Positions 1-10,312 of a stretch of DNA of 64,000 nt are shown one piece after another. The DNA comes from Gilliamella apicola (GTDB lineage: Bacteria > Pseudomonadota > Gammaproteobacteria > Enterobacterales > Orbaceae), in contig NZ_CP007445.1 in the NCBI RefSeq assembly GCF_000599985.1, forward strand, positions 2,728,001 to 2,792,000, written 5' to 3'. The notes beneath the pieces are model-generated. The model searched no databases. It had not been told where the DNA came from and saw only the letters and a list, made by a program, of their open reading frames with translations. The stretch's first letter is position 1. Each line of letters starts with the position of its first letter. The position numbers and the translations under genes were made by a program.

Positions 1-1
1 A

Positions 2-133
2 TTTTTAGTTTTAGAACCTACTCGAAAAGATCTAATTGAAGAGTTGATGGAAATACCATGTCTTTTAAGTCTAGCATTAACAACTTTCTATATGCAGAAA
101 AATGAACAAAAGAGGTTAAATAAGTCATGTTAA
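2..133 (+). CDS. 3' end of an unrecognised protein (partial, 5' end outside window)
   Basis: An open frame entering from the left edge encodes about 43 residues and stops at TAA 131-133. The visible part has an acidic stretch (RKDLIEELMEIP), a hydrophobic stretch (CLLSLALTTFYM) and a basic tail (KNEQKRLNKSC). I do not recognise the family. Its stop overlaps the rlmJ start by seven bases (ATG at 127), which suggests the two are translationally coupled. With so little sequence the function cannot be stated, and a chance open frame is not excluded. Confidence 0.5.
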   Translation, partial: FLVLEPTRKDLIEELMEIPCLLSLALTTFYMQKNEQKRLNKSC

Positions 134-969
134 GCTATCGACATAGCTATCACGCCGGAAATCATGCAGATGTATTAAAACATATTGTATTAACATTATG
201 CATCAACGCATTAAAAGAAAAAGAAAAACCTTTTTTATACTTAGATACACATTCTGGTGCTGGCAGATATTTGTTAAAAAGTGAGCATTCGGAGAAAACA
301 GGAGAATATTTATCAGGGATTAATCTGCTATGGCAACAACCTAATATACCGAAATTGCTTAATACTTATCTATCTGTAATAAAAAGATATAATCCTTTTA
401 GTGAATTGAAATATTATCCAGGTTCACCTTTAATTGCTAAACAATTATTACGACAACAAGACAAGCTCAATTTAACAGAATTACATCCTACAGATTATCC
501 ATTATTACGTCAGGAATTTAGTAAAGATAAAAGAGCAAAAGTATTACGTGAAGATGGTTTTGCACAATTAAAATCTAAGCTTCCACATGAGTTTCGTCGT
601 GGAGTTATTTTAATTGACCCGTCTTATGAAATTAAAGACGATTATCAAATAATACCTAAAGCATTATTTGAAGCTTATAAACGTTTTGCAACGGGTGTTT
701 ATCTAATTTGGTATCCAGTTGTATCACGGACACAAACTCAAAAGATGATCGATAGTATTATTAAATTAGGAATTAGACGAATTTCACAATTTGAATTAGC
801 GATAAAACCAGATAATAATCAAAAAGGTATGACTGCTTCGGGAATATTAGTGATTAATCCGCCATGGAAATTACATGAACAAATGCAAACAATATTGCCA
901 TGGATAAAAAATACCTTAGATGTTGAGAAAACTGGTAGCTTTATTGCGCAAGAGCTGGTTTCAGAATAA
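127..969 (+). CDS. rlmJ: 23S rRNA (adenine(2030)-N6)-methyltransferase RlmJ
   Basis: The 280-residue protein matches the RlmJ (YhiR) family over its whole length, which is about 280 aa in E. coli. The enzyme uses S-adenosylmethionine to methylate A2030 of 23S rRNA. The family N-terminus is present (MLSYRHSYHAGNHADVLKH). The SAM-binding loop is LDTHSGAGRY near residue 40 and the catalytic-type motif is LIDPSYEIK near residue 161, the D/N-PP-Y position of N6-adenine methyltransferases. The start overlaps the stop of the preceding reading frame, and a hairpin follows the stop. The enzyme acts in the cytoplasm on rRNA and is non-essential in E. coli. Nothing looks damaged. Confidence 0.95.
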   Translation: MLSYRHSYHAGNHADVLKHIVLTLCINALKEKEKPFLYLDTHSGAGRYLLKSEHSEKTGEYLSGINLLWQQPNIPKLLNTYLSVIKRYNPFSELKYYPGSPLIAKQLLRQQDKLNLTELHPTDYPLLRQEFSKDKRAKVLREDGFAQLKSKLPHEFRRGVILIDPSYEIKDDYQIIPKALFEAYKRFATGVYLIWYPVVSRTQTQKMIDSIIKLGIRRISQFELAIKPDNNQKGMTASGILVINPPWKLHEQMQTILPWIKNTLDVEKTGSFIAQELVSE

Positions 970-980
970 TATCAATTTTA

Positions 981-1013
981 TTAAAAATACGAGTAAAGAT
1001 CTCGCATTTTTAA
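981..1013 (+). terminator. Hairpin terminator after rlmJ
   Basis: The 13-base arms 981-993 (ttaaaaatacgag) and 1001-1013 (ctcgcatttttaa) pair with one mismatch around a 7-base loop and end in a T-run. It lies 12 bases past the rlmJ stop. It faces dgkA, which converges from the other strand, so it may work in both directions. Confidence 0.75.
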
Positions 1014-1080
1014 TATGTATGTCTATAGTAAATTGACTTTTTGTCTAGATGCTTCAGTAAAACACCACGTTTAAGTAATA

Positions 1081-1449
1081 TTAAGGGAAAAAATGACAAG
1101 AAAATAGATAAATCCATAAAATAACAGTCAATAGCAGGGACATAAATACCGCTGCAGAGCCGTAGTCCTTTGCTCGTCCTGATAATTCATGTCTCTCACT
1201 ACCGATTCGATCAACAACGCATTCAATAGCACTGTTAAGTAATTCTACAATCATAACAAACCCTATTGAACCAAGTAATAAAATTCGCTCATAGATGGTA
1301 AAATCAATTAACATAACTATAATATAAGCTACCAATAATAAAATTAACTCTTGTCGAAAAGCCGTTTCATATTTAATTGCAGATTTAAAACCTTTTAAAG
1401 AATACTTAGTGGCATTAACAATGCGTTGTAATCCTGTCGATTTTTCCAT
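1081..1449 (-). CDS. dgkA: Diacylglycerol kinase DgkA
   Basis: This small integral membrane kinase phosphorylates diacylglycerol to phosphatidic acid and recycles lipid released during envelope synthesis. The start is taken at ATG 1449, giving 122 residues as in E. coli. A longer frame begins at TTG 1461, but a GGAA ribosome-binding site sits six bases before the ATG. Three membrane segments are visible at roughly residues 29-46, 52-68 and 95-115. The family signature ELLNSAIECVVDRIG is present, containing the catalytic and metal-binding glutamates. It follows accA by 20 bases, so the two are probably co-transcribed. In E. coli dgkA lies elsewhere, next to plsB and lexA, so the pairing is a local rearrangement. 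Confidence 0.95.
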   Translation of the reverse strand: MEKSTGLQRIVNATKYSLKGFKSAIKYETAFRQELILLLVAYIIVMLIDFTIYERILLLGSIGFVMIVELLNSAIECVVDRIGSERHELSGRAKDYGSAAVFMSLLLTVILWIYLFSCHFFP

Positions 1450-1469
1450 TATAAATTCCAAATTTAAAA

Positions 1470-2429
1470 TTATCTCACATAACCATAGTTCATTAATCGT
1501 TGGAACCTTCTCTCAAGTAAAGCCGATAAATCCATATTTTCAAGTTCATCAAGATCACTAAGCAATTGTTTTTTTAATGATGCGGCTACTTTAACATAAT
1601 CACGATGAGCTCCACCTAGTGGCTCAGGTACAATTGAATCAATAAGATTTAGTTTAAGTAATTTATCAGCGGTCATGTTCATTGCTTCAGCCGCTACAGA
1701 GGCTTTATCAGCACTTTTCCATAAAATAGATGCACAACCTTCGGGCGAAATAACCGAATAAGTACTATATTGCATCATATTAACTTTATCTGATACACCG
1801 ATAGCAAGTGCACCGCCTGATCCACCTTCACCAATAACGGTACAAATTGTAGGTACTTTAAGACGTGACATTTCTCGTAAATTTCTGGCAATAGCCTCAG
1901 CTTGACCACGTTCTTCGGCTCCAATTCCAGGATATGCACCAGGAGTATCAATAAAAGTAATAATAGGTAATTTAAAACGTTCAGCTAATTGCATTAGCCT
2001 TAATGCTTTGCGATAACCTTCTGGAGCAGGCATCCCAAAGTTACGATATATCTTTTGTTTGGTTTCTCTTCCCTTTTGATGTCCAATTACCATAACTGCA
2101 CGTTCATCAATACGAGCGATGCCACCTACTATTGCTTTATCATCGGCATATGCACGATCACCTGCCAACTCATCAAAATCGGTGAAAATTTCTTTTATGT
2201 AATCTAGTGTATAGGGCCTATTTGGGTGTCTAGCTAATTGTGCGACATCCCAAGGCGATAGGTTTGCAAATATTTTTTTTGTTAACTCGCGGCTTTTTCG
2301 ATTTAATTGTTTAATCTCTTTATCTAAATTTAGATCTAATTCAACTTGTTGCGAATCAATATTCTTTAAGGAATTAATTTTTGCTTCTAATTCCGCTATC
2401 GGCTTTTCAAATTCCAAAAAATTGTTCAT
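1470..2429 (-). CDS. accA: Acetyl-CoA carboxylase carboxyltransferase subunit alpha
   Basis: This is the alpha subunit of the carboxyltransferase that moves CO2 from biotin-BCCP to acetyl-CoA, giving malonyl-CoA for the fab genes found at 6.8-13 kb. At 319 residues it equals E. coli AccA. An N-terminal coiled region (residues 1-55) precedes the crotonase-like carboxyltransferase fold. The glycine-rich motifs [18 protein letters not shown] and [13 protein letters not shown] form the acetyl-CoA and oxyanion sites. It lies downstream of dnaE, as in E. coli (rnhB-dnaE-accA). However, a 237-base gap with a hairpin separates the two here, so accA probably has its own promoter. Confidence 0.97.
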   Translation of the reverse strand: MNNFLEFEKPIAELEAKINSLKNIDSQQVELDLNLDKEIKQLNRKSRELTKKIFANLSPWDVAQLARHPNRPYTLDYIKEIFTDFDELAGDRAYADDKAIVGGIARIDERAVMVIGHQKGRETKQKIYRNFGMPAPEGYRKALRLMQLAERFKLPIITFIDTPGAYPGIGAEERGQAEAIARNLREMSRLKVPTICTVIGEGGSGGALAIGVSDKVNMMQYSTYSVISPEGCASILWKSADKASVAAEAMNMTADKLLKLNLIDSIVPEPLGGAHRDYVKVAASLKKQLLSDLDELENMDLSALLERRFQRLMNYGYVR

Positions 2430-2588
2430 AACGCTTATGATTGCCTCTTATTTTATTTGTATTTCCTAAAAAATACATCATTAGCTAAAGTATACTGACT
2501 ATTTCTTAAGATAAAATTAAGTCAATTCTACTATGTAATACTTATTGAAGTCACCAACATTTATATCAATTTACTTCAATTATCCAAA

Positions 2589-2625
2589 AATAAAGCCACT
2601 AGTTTTTAATAATAGTGACTTTATT
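2589..2625 (-). terminator. Hairpin terminator between dnaE and accA
   Basis: The arms 2589-2600 and 2614-2625 form a 12-bp stem. The single mismatch on the plus strand becomes a G-U pair in minus-strand RNA. A T-rich stretch follows on the minus strand. It lies about 40 bases after the dnaE stop and would end dnaE transcription before accA. Confidence 0.7.
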
Positions 2626-2666
2626 AATCTAATCTTTTAAATCAATAATACTCAATTAATAAGTAA

Positions 2667-5600
2667 TTATTTATCAAACTCAAATTCAATGCGATCATTA
2701 CCAAGTAATGTTTTTAATTCTACAATTAAGGCATCTTCAGGTACTATTCGCCATGTAGTACCAAATTGGATACGAACTACAGAATCGTCGCGATGATAAT
2801 ATAAATTAACAGGTACACTTCCATGGCGATAAGGCTCAAAAATTTGTTGCAATCGTAGTAATATTGAGCGATTAGCTTCAATTTCAGTTAATGTGACAGC
2901 AAGACCTTTTACATATTTTGCTCGAGCATCTTTTAAATCTACAATATCTCGTACTGACATTTTGAGTCCACCATTAAAATCATCGTGACTAACTTGTCCT
3001 GACACAATGAGAATTTTATCTTTCACGAGTAGATGCCCAAATTTTTCCAAAGAATCAGCAAACAGCATGCCATCAATACGACCTGAACGATCATCTAAGG
3101 TAAATAAACCAATCTTATTACCCTTTTTAGTCACCCTAACTCTAGCCTCAGTAACTATACCTGCAAAGGTTGCTAGTTTTCCCCAACCGGTAGGAGAAGC
3201 TTCACTTATTCTTAACCCGCCAGAATAACGATTCAATTCTTTTAAATATTGAGTTACTGGATGACCAGTTAAATATAATCCTAATGCTTCTCGCTCACCA
3301 TCTAACAACACTTGAGCAGGTAATTCGGGAACTGAGGCATATGCATATTCAACTTGCTCAGGCTCTTCGGCTAAAACACCAAACATATCTTCTTGACCGA
3401 TATCTTGGGCTTTGGCATATTGATCTGCAGCTTGCATCGCATCATTAATACTATGTAAAATCGCCGCTCGATGTGGTCCTAATTTGTCAAAAGCTCCAGC
3501 CATAGTCAGTTTTTCAAGTATCCGACGATTAATTTTCTTCATGTCTGTTCTAGCGCAAAGTTCAAAGATATTTTTGAAATATCCACCACTGTTACGAGCC
3601 TCAACAATAGCCTCAATTGGGCCTTCACCAACCCCCTTTATAGCGCCAATACCATAAACAATCTCCCCTTTATCATTCACATGAAAATGATAGAGACCAC
3701 TATTAATATCAGGAGGATTAACTTTTAATCCCATTCTTAAACATTCATCAACTAAACCAACAATTTTGTCAGTATTATCCATATCAGCAGTCATCACTGC
3801 TGCCATAAATTCAGCGGGATAGTGTGTTTTTAACCACAATGTTTGATAAGAAACAAGTGCATAAGCAGCAGAATGAGATTTATTAAATCCATAACCAGCA
3901 AACTTTTCAACTAAATCGAATATACGCATCGCAAGTTCGCCATCAACACCTTGTTTTTCTGCACCTTCTTTAAAGACGAACCGCTGTTTTGCCATTTCTT
4001 CAGGTTTTTTCTTACCCATAGCTCGACGCAATAAATCTGCTCCGCCTAACGTGTAACCAGATAAGGTTTGGGCGATCTGCATAACTTGTTCTTGATATAA
4101 AATAATACCATAGGTTGGATCCAATATTGGTTTTAATGACTCATGTTGGTATTTTATATCGGGATAAGAAACATCTTCTCGACCGTGTTTACGATCGATA
4201 AAATTATCTACCATGCCAGATTGTAATGGACCAGGGCGAAAAAGTGCCACTAACGCTATCATATCCTCAAAACAGTCTGGTTTTAAACGCCGAATTAAAT
4301 CTTTCATTCCTCTAGATTCCAGCTGGAATACAGCTGTTGTTTCGGCTTTTAACAACAGTTCAAAAGAATCTTTATCATCAAGTTCTATGCGATTGATATC
4401 AACTAGTGGTTGTCCGTTTCTCAACTGACGCTCATTAATCATTTTAATTGCCCAATTAATAATGGTTAATGTTCGTAGACCTAAAAAGTCAAATTTTACT
4501 AGTCCAGCATATTCAACATCATTTTTATCAAACTGCGTTACTGGATGATTTCCTTCTGGATCACAATAAATTGGTGCGAAATCCGTAATTTTAGTAGGTG
4601 AAATCACGACCCCACCAGCATGTTTACCCGCATTTCGTGTGACCCCTTCTAATTGACGTGCAATGTCAATTAATGATTTAATCTCTTCATTATTATCATA
4701 TAAATCTTGAAGCTGAGGTTCAACTTCAAAAGCTTTTGCCAGTGTCATACCTGGATCAAGCGGAATTAACTTAGAAATACGATCAACAAATCCATAAGGG
4801 TGTCCAAGTACTCGACCAACATCACGTATTACCGCTTTCGCAGCCATCGTACCAAAAGTAATAATCTGTGAAACAGCATCACGTCCATACATATCAGCAA
4901 CATGACCGATAACCAGATCGCGTTTTTCCATACAAAAGTCAACATCAAAGTCAGGCATTGAAACACGTTCAGGATTTAAGAAACGTTCAAATAGCAAATC
5001 AAACGCTAACGGATCTAAATCAGTAATTTTTAAAGCATAAGCAACGAGAGAGCCCGCACCTGAACCTCGTCCAGGTCCAACAGGAATATCATTATCTTTT
5101 GACCATTGAATAAACTCCATAACTATCAGAAAGTAACCAGGAAACCCCATCTGATTAATGACATTTAATTCTGTTTCTAAGCGTTCATCATATTCCGATC
5201 TTCTTTGTTTTCTTATTTCAGGATCGGGAAATAGAAATTCAAGTCTTTCTTCTAAACCCATTCGTGACTTATGGACTAAAAAGTCTTCAGTTGACATATC
5301 TCCAGTTGGAAATTTAGGTAAAAAGTATTCACCAAGTCGAATTGTAACATTACATCGTTTTGCTATTTCAACACTATTTGCCAAGGCTTCTGGAATATCC
5401 AAAAATAGGTCACACATCTCTTGTTCACTACGAAGATACTGTTGAGACGAGTAGTTTTTAGGGCGATTAGGATCTTCAAGTGTATTGCCATCATGAATGG
5501 CTACACGAATTTCATGAGCTTCAAAATCTGAGGATCTTAAAAATCTAACATCATTGGTTGCAACAACAGGTAATTGATGTTGTTCGGCAAGTTTCACGGC

Positions 5601-6149
5601 AGTATGAATGAATAATTCTTCATTAGTACGACCAGTTCGTACCAGTTCAAAATAAAAATGATTAGGAAAATTTTCAGAATAAAAATTAATTCCATTATCA
5701 ACTATTACTTGATTATTACGAGTAATGCCAACACCAATATCACTTTCTCTTCCAGCTAAAACAATTAATCCAGCTTTATGCTCAACCAACCATTGTTGAT
5801 CCACAACAGGCATATCGCCGATATAACCTCGCTGATAAGCTTTAGAAATTAATAAAGTAAGATTTTGATATCCCTCATTAGTTGCAGCTAATAATGTTAA
5901 CTGATAAATATCATCTGATAATTGAGGATTTTTAATAACTAAATCGGCACCAATAATAGGTTTAATTCCTTTGGACATTGCAGAACCATAAAATTTAACC
6001 AGTCCGCAAAGATTTGTAAAATCAGTGATCGCAAAAGCTGGCATCTGTAATTTGCTCACTTCACTAACTAATGTACTCACTTTAGCAATTCCATCAATCA
6101 TGGAAAAATCGCTATGTAAATGAAGATGAATAAATTTGGGTTCTGCCAT
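2667..6149 (-). CDS. dnaE: DNA polymerase III alpha subunit
   Basis: This is the replicative polymerase subunit; at 1160 residues it matches E. coli DnaE exactly. An N-terminal PHP domain starts with [13 protein letters not shown]. The polymerase active site shows [11 protein letters not shown] and [13 protein letters not shown], the latter holding two of the three catalytic aspartates. A helix-hairpin-helix region ([20 protein letters not shown]) follows, and an OB-fold is near residues 990-1070. The extreme C-terminus is the tau/clamp-interaction region. In E. coli the gene follows lpxB-rnhB. Here the sequence immediately upstream is a dead glycerol dehydrogenase gene, so the lpx-rnhB segment lies elsewhere and dnaE must use a promoter within or just after that relic. 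Confidence 0.98.
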   Translation of the reverse strand: MAEPKFIHLHLHSDFSMIDGIAKVSTLVSEVSKLQMPAFAITDFTNLCGLVKFYGSAMSKGIKPIIGADLVIKNPQLSDDIYQLTLLAATNEGYQNLTLLISKAYQRGYIGDMPVVDQQWLVEHKAGLIVLAGRESDIGVGITRNNQVIVDNGINFYSENFPNHFYFELVRTGRTNEELFIHTAVKLAEQHQLPVVATNDVRFLRSSDFEAHEIRVAIHDGNTLEDPNRPKNYSSQQYLRSEQEMCDLFLDIPEALANSVEIAKRCNVTIRLGEYFLPKFPTGDMSTEDFLVHKSRMGLEERLEFLFPDPEIRKQRRSEYDERLETELNVINQMGFPGYFLIVMEFIQWSKDNDIPVGPGRGSGAGSLVAYALKITDLDPLAFDLLFERFLNPERVSMPDFDVDFCMEKRDLVIGHVADMYGRDAVSQIITFGTMAAKAVIRDVGRVLGHPYGFVDRISKLIPLDPGMTLAKAFEVEPQLQDLYDNNEEIKSLIDIARQLEGVTRNAGKHAGGVVISPTKITDFAPIYCDPEGNHPVTQFDKNDVEYAGLVKFDFLGLRTLTIINWAIKMINERQLRNGQPLVDINRIELDDKDSFELLLKAETTAVFQLESRGMKDLIRRLKPDCFEDMIALVALFRPGPLQSGMVDNFIDRKHGREDVSYPDIKYQHESLKPILDPTYGIILYQEQVMQIAQTLSGYTLGGADLLRRAMGKKKPEEMAKQRFVFKEGAEKQGVDGELAMRIFDLVEKFAGYGFNKSHSAAYALVSYQTLWLKTHYPAEFMAAVMTADMDNTDKIVGLVDECLRMGLKVNPPDINSGLYHFHVNDKGEIVYGIGAIKGVGEGPIEAIVEARNSGGYFKNIFELCARTDMKKINRRILEKLTMAGAFDKLGPHRAAILHSINDAMQAADQYAKAQDIGQEDMFGVLAEEPEQVEYAYASVPELPAQVLLDGEREALGLYLTGHPVTQYLKELNRYSGGLRISEASPTGWGKLATFAGIVTEARVRVTKKGNKIGLFTLDDRSGRIDGMLFADSLEKFGHLLVKDKILIVSGQVSHDDFNGGLKMSVRDIVDLKDARAKYVKGLAVTLTEIEANRSILLRLQQIFEPYRHGSVPVNLYYHRDDSVVRIQFGTTWRIVPEDALIVELKTLLGNDRIEFEFDK

Positions 6150-6325
6150 AATTACCGAAAATAAAAATGATATAAAATTGGTTGGTATTATAACACAAGC
6201 AAGATGAATATTCTTACCCTGTTTACATGCATAAATTTATACAAGATCGCAATAATAAAAACTCTCGTACAAAAGATCAATTAGAGCTTTCTTTATTGCA
6301 GATAACATAATCTAAAATAGAATTT

Positions 6326-6720
6326 TTAATATTTTTTACGACGTAATCCTTCTGCATTTGCCGCTTTAATTCCAGCAAATACTGTGCTTAGGTTAACTCA
6401 GTAAGTGAGTTGTAGATCGCTCCTCCTTCAGCACAATACAATACTGCTACTTATTAATATTGATTAAACCTATTTCTTCACGAGTTATTGGTCATCCAAC
6501 TGATTAACAAAATATATAAACATTTTTAACCATATCTGGATCACTGTATACCAACATTAACATAGCTAAAGTCTTATCGATACTTTTTCACCATGTCAAT
6601 AATCATGCGTTGCTTCTAATGCAGTAAAACAATTATGGATTGGGCGGCTACAAATAGCTCTCCACTTTCAAATCCAAGGTCGGTAAATTGTTTGAAAAAT
6701 TTGGCGCACTGCACTTTTTA
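6326..6720 (-). pseudogene. gldA: Glycerol dehydrogenase (gldA) relic, C-terminal part
   Basis: Reading the minus strand in all three frames recovers, in order, fragments that match the C-terminal half of NAD-dependent glycerol dehydrogenase: TDLGFESGELFVAAQSI, ALEATHDY-stop-HGEKVSI, TLAMLMLVYSDPDMVKNVY, SVG-stop-PITREEIGLINI, CAEGGAIYNSLTELT and STVFAGIKAANAEGL. In intact GldA these correspond to LGFESGG, the zinc-ligand HGEK motif, GLPIT, AEGETIHN and the last helix. At least two frameshifts and three in-frame stops separate the pieces, and nothing upstream of LGFESG is recognisable. The gene is therefore 5'-truncated and dead. It sits between fabF and dnaE, where E. coli has pabC. The family call rests on motif order recognised by eye. 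Confidence 0.82.
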
Positions 6721-6772
6721 ATTAGATAACTTTAACCATTACTAATCAGTAATATAGAAAGGGAATTCTCAC

Positions 6773-6797
6773 TCCCATCACTTTTATAGTGATGGGA
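6773..6797 (-). terminator. Hairpin after fabF
   Basis: Perfect 9-bp arms (tcccatcac at 6773-6781 and gtgatggga at 6789-6797) enclose a 7-base loop, 14 bases past the fabF stop. The tract after the stem on the minus strand is only weakly T-rich. It probably ends the fab operon, but it is not a textbook intrinsic terminator. Confidence 0.6.
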
Positions 6798-6810
6798 AAG
6801 CAAAATAGAC

Positions 6811-8055
6811 TTAGATTTTTTTAAATAACACTGAACCGTTGGTCCCACCGAAACCAAAAGAGTTACAAAGTGCATATTCTAAATCCTTAACTTGACGAGC
6901 CGTATGAGGTACATAATCCAGATCACAACCGTCATCTGGATTATCCAGATTAATAGTTGGAGGAATAGCCTGATCACGCAATGCTAGCACAGTAAAAATT
7001 GACTCAACAGCACCTGCTGCACCAAGTAAATGACCGATCATTGACTTAGTTGAACTAACCATTACTTTATTAGCATTTTCTTTAAAAATACTTTTAACCG
7101 CTTGCGTTTCAGCCTTATCACCAGCTGGTGTTGATGTACCATGCGCATTAATATATCCGATTTTTTCAGGGCCTATACCTGCATCACGAAGTGCACATTT
7201 CATAGCTAACGCTGCACCACTGCCATCTGCTGGTGGTGAGGTCATGTGATACGCATCACCACTCATACCAAATCCAACTAACTCAGCGTAGATTTTAGCA
7301 CCACGTTTTTTAGCGTGTTCATATTCTTCTAAGAACATAATACCCGCACCATCACCAAGCACAAAACCATCGCGCTCTTTATCCCATGGTCGACTTGCAC
7401 CTTTAGGATTATCATTATTTGTAGATAATGCACGAGCTGCACCAAACCCACCAATACCAAGAGGAGTACTTGCTTTTTCTCCTCCGCCAGCTAACATTGC
7501 ATCGGCATCACCATAGGCAATCATACGTGCAGCATGCCCTATGTTATGAACACCAGAAGAACAAGCTGTAGCTATAGTAATACTTGGACCTTTTAATCCA
7601 TAAATAATAGATAAATGGCCAGAAATCATATTAACAATTGTAGATGGCACAAAAAACGGGCTAATTTTCCTTGGTCCACCATTAATTAATGCACTGTGAT
7701 TTTCTTCAATTAATCCAAGTCCACCAATACCTGAACCAATAGCACAACCAATGCGTTCTGCATTTTCTTCTGTTATTTCAATACCCGCATCTTGCATTGC
7801 TTGTATACCTGCAGCAATACCATATTGGATAAAAAAATCCATTTTACGCGCATCTTTACGTGAAATATTATAATTTTCGCCATCAAAGTTCTTAACCATA
7901 GCGGCGAAGCGCGTTGCGAAAGGGGCCGTATCAAAGTGTTCTATGAGTTCAACACCACTTTGACCAGCTAAAAGTGCTTGCCACGTGGATTCAACTGTAT
8001 TACCGACTGGAGATATCATGCCCATTCCTGTGACAACAACTCTGCGTTTAGACAC
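6811..8055 (-). CDS. fabF: Beta-ketoacyl-ACP synthase II
   Basis: This condensing enzyme elongates acyl-ACP with malonyl-ACP and is responsible for palmitoleate to vaccenate elongation in relatives. The length is 414 residues (413 in E. coli). The Cys-His-His triad is visible as [22 protein letters not shown] and [13 protein letters not shown], and the glycine-rich C-terminus is [13 protein letters not shown]. It is the last live gene of the fab cluster. A 148-base gap separates it from acpP, with a GC-rich inverted repeat (taggcg at 8163-8168, cgccta at 8179-8184) that may temper readthrough. pabC and mltG, which follow fabF in E. coli, are absent. Confidence 0.97.
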   Translation of the reverse strand: MSKRRVVVTGMGMISPVGNTVESTWQALLAGQSGVELIEHFDTAPFATRFAAMVKNFDGENYNISRKDARKMDFFIQYGIAAGIQAMQDAGIEITEENAERIGCAIGSGIGGLGLIEENHSALINGGPRKISPFFVPSTIVNMISGHLSIIYGLKGPSITIATACSSGVHNIGHAARMIAYGDADAMLAGGGEKASTPLGIGGFGAARALSTNNDNPKGASRPWDKERDGFVLGDGAGIMFLEEYEHAKKRGAKIYAELVGFGMSGDAYHMTSPPADGSGAALAMKCALRDAGIGPEKIGYINAHGTSTPAGDKAETQAVKSIFKENANKVMVSSTKSMIGHLLGAAGAVESIFTVLALRDQAIPPTINLDNPDDGCDLDYVPHTARQVKDLEYALCNSFGFGGTNGSVLFKKI

Positions 8056-8203
8056 ATTGTCCTCCAGAAAAGGATTGAAATGAAATTTGAATCATTGAAA
8101 ATTTTATTTTTAATTATCGTTCAATATTCTTTAATTAAAAAATTAAAGATAAGGATACGAACTAGGCGATCATCTGACCGCCTATTGTAAAAACTCTGCA
8201 ATC

Positions 8204-8437
8204 TTACTGATTTGCAGTAATATAATCAATTGCTGATTGAACAGTTGTAATTTTTTCAGCTTCTTCATCAGGAATTTCTGTATCGAATTCTTCTTCCAAA
8301 GCCATAACTAATTCAACTGTATCAAGAGAGTCAGCACCAAGATCTTCAACAAAAGAAGATTCATTTTTAACTTCATCCTCTTTCACACCAAGTTGCTCAA
8401 CAATAATTTTCTTAACTCGCTCTTCAATAGTACTCAT
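8204..8437 (-). CDS. acpP: Acyl carrier protein
   Basis: A 77-residue acidic carrier protein. The serine in [10 protein letters not shown] (about residue 37) receives the 4'-phosphopantetheine arm that carries acyl intermediates for FabD, FabG, FabH and FabF encoded alongside. Strong conservation with E. coli AcpP (78 aa) leaves no doubt. The 150-base upstream gap from fabG probably holds a dedicated promoter, as expected for one of the most abundant proteins, but I could not assign clear boxes. Confidence 0.98.
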   Translation of the reverse strand: MSTIEERVKKIIVEQLGVKEDEVKNESSFVEDLGADSLDTVELVMALEEEFDTEIPDEEAEKITTVQSAIDYITANQ

Positions 8438-8587
8438 ACTCTTTTTTTTCCTATAAAAATCGCCAAAAGTGGCAGTGAATGTAAGTTTATAAAATGTTGA
8501 AAAAGATGCAAATCATTTTTCAACCCAATTGCTTATTTTTTTAACTAAATATTAATATATTGGCTTATTTTACACTATTCTAATCAA

Positions 8588-9322
8588 TTACACCATATAC
8601 ATGCCGCCATTGACATGTAAAGTTTCACCAGTAATGTAAGATGCTTCATCTGATGCTAAAAAAGCTACTGCATTAGCAATTTCAGTTGGTTGACCTAACC
8701 GTCCAACAGGAACTTGTGCCAATGTTAACGCTTTTTGTTCATCTGTTAAAGCTGCTGTCATATCTGTTTCAATAAAACCTGGAGCAACAACATTAACGGT
8801 AATACCTCTTGAAGCCACCTCTCGGGCAAGTGATTTGCTAAAGCCAATTAGTCCGGCTTTAGCTGCGGCATAATTAGCTTGTCCAGCATTACCCATAGTA
8901 CCAACTACTGAACCAATAGTTATAATTCTGCCATAACGCTTTTTCATCATTGTGCGCATTAATGCTTTAGATAAACGGAAAACAGAAGTTAAATTTGTAT
9001 CTAAAATATCTTGCCATTCATCCTCTTTCATTCGCATTAACAAATTATCACGAGTAATGCCAGCATTATTAACCAAAATATCAATATCACCAAATTCAGC
9101 TTTGACTGTACTAATTACCGATTCAATTGATGCCTCATCAGTAACATTTAAGGCTAATCCTTTACCATTTTTGTCTAAGTATTGGCTAATAGCCTCAGCC
9201 CCTTTTTCTGTTGTCGCTGTTCCAATGACTGTTGCGCCACAAGCAACAAGTTTTTCTGCAATTGCTCTACCTATACCACGGCTAGCGCCAGTGACTAAAG
9301 CAATTTTTCCTGATAGGTTCAT
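8588..9322 (-). CDS. fabG: 3-oxoacyl-ACP reductase
   Basis: This NADPH-dependent short-chain dehydrogenase reduces beta-ketoacyl-ACP to beta-hydroxyacyl-ACP. At 244 residues it is the same length as E. coli FabG. The cofactor motif TGASRGIG is near residue 12 and NNAG near residue 86. The catalytic Ser-Tyr-Lys set is present (IGSVVG, then NYAAAKAG). The C-terminus GETLHVNGGMYMV is typical. It follows fabD by 19 bases, so both belong to one transcript. Confidence 0.97.
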   Translation of the reverse strand: MNLSGKIALVTGASRGIGRAIAEKLVACGATVIGTATTEKGAEAISQYLDKNGKGLALNVTDEASIESVISTVKAEFGDIDILVNNAGITRDNLLMRMKEDEWQDILDTNLTSVFRLSKALMRTMMKKRYGRIITIGSVVGTMGNAGQANYAAAKAGLIGFSKSLAREVASRGITVNVVAPGFIETDMTAALTDEQKALTLAQVPVGRLGQPTEIANAVAFLASDEASYITGETLHVNGGMYMV

Positions 9323-9341
9323 ATTTACCTCTTTTTATCTT

Positions 9342-10277
9342 TTATTTAGTAATTTCCAATGCGGCATCTAATGAAGCTTTATCATTGACAGCACAACCAG
9401 ACAGCGTGTCGACAATACGTTTAGTTAAACCTGTTAATACTTTACCTGGCCCCATTTCAACTAACAATGTTACACCTTGATTAGCCATGTCTTCAACTGT
9501 TTCAGTCCAGCGTACTGGGCTATAAAGCTGAGCAATTAAAGCTGCCTTAATATTGTCAACAGCTGATTCAAATTTGACATCAACATTGTTAATTACTACA
9601 AATTTTGGTGAATTAAACGTAATACTATTTAGGGTTGATGCTAATTTATCCGCCGCTGGTTTCATTAAAGCACAATGTGAAGGAACACTCACTGCAAGAG
9701 GTAATACTCGTTTAGCGCCAGCCTCTTTACATAAAACACCTGCTCGCTCAACCGCTTCTTTATTACCTGCAATAACGACCTGACCTGGTGAATTAAAATT
9801 CACCGGTGCAACAACTTGTCCTTGTGCTGCTTGTTCACATGCATGACGAATCGAGTCATTATCTAATCCAATAATTGCAAACATAGCACCAGTACCATTT
9901 GGTACGGCTTCTTGCATTAATTTTCCACGCAACTCAACAAGTTTAATCGCATCTTTGAAATCAATTACACCCGCACAAACTAAAGCTGAATACTCGCCTA
10001 AACTATGTCCCGCCATAAAATCAGGTTCGGGGCCATTTTCACTTTGCCATACTCTATATATAGCTACAGATGAGGCAAGTAATGCTGGCTGTGTTTGCCA
10101 TGTTTTATTTAATTCTTCTGTTGGGCCATTTTGTATTAAAGCCCACAAATCATAACCGAGTACCTCAGAAGCTTCAGCAAAAGTCGACTTCACAATTGGA
10201 TAATTATCAGCAAGATCTTTTAACATGCCGACAGTTTGTGAACCTTGTCCCGGAAATATCATTGCAAATTTGGTCAT
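9342..10277 (-). CDS. fabD: Malonyl-CoA:ACP transacylase
   Basis: The enzyme transfers malonyl from CoA to AcpP, supplying the extender unit. The start is ATG 10277 (MTKFAMIFPGQGSQ), because an AAGGA site sits seven bases upstream and the E. coli protein begins equivalently. A longer in-frame extension to 10295 is not expected to be used. The product is 311 residues (309 in E. coli). The active-site serine lies in GHSLGEYSAL and the second catalytic histidine in SVPSHCALM. It lies between fabH and fabG in the standard order. Confidence 0.97.
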   Translation of the reverse strand: MTKFAMIFPGQGSQTVGMLKDLADNYPIVKSTFAEASEVLGYDLWALIQNGPTEELNKTWQTQPALLASSVAIYRVWQSENGPEPDFMAGHSLGEYSALVCAGVIDFKDAIKLVELRGKLMQEAVPNGTGAMFAIIGLDNDSIRHACEQAAQGQVVAPVNFNSPGQVVIAGNKEAVERAGVLCKEAGAKRVLPLAVSVPSHCALMKPAADKLASTLNSITFNSPKFVVINNVDVKFESAVDNIKAALIAQLYSPVRWTETVEDMANQGVTLLVEMGPGKVLTGLTKRIVDTLSGCAVNDKASLDAALEITK

Positions 10278-10312
10278 TATTAAATCCTTGATCATTGAAA
10301 ATAAAACCTAAA

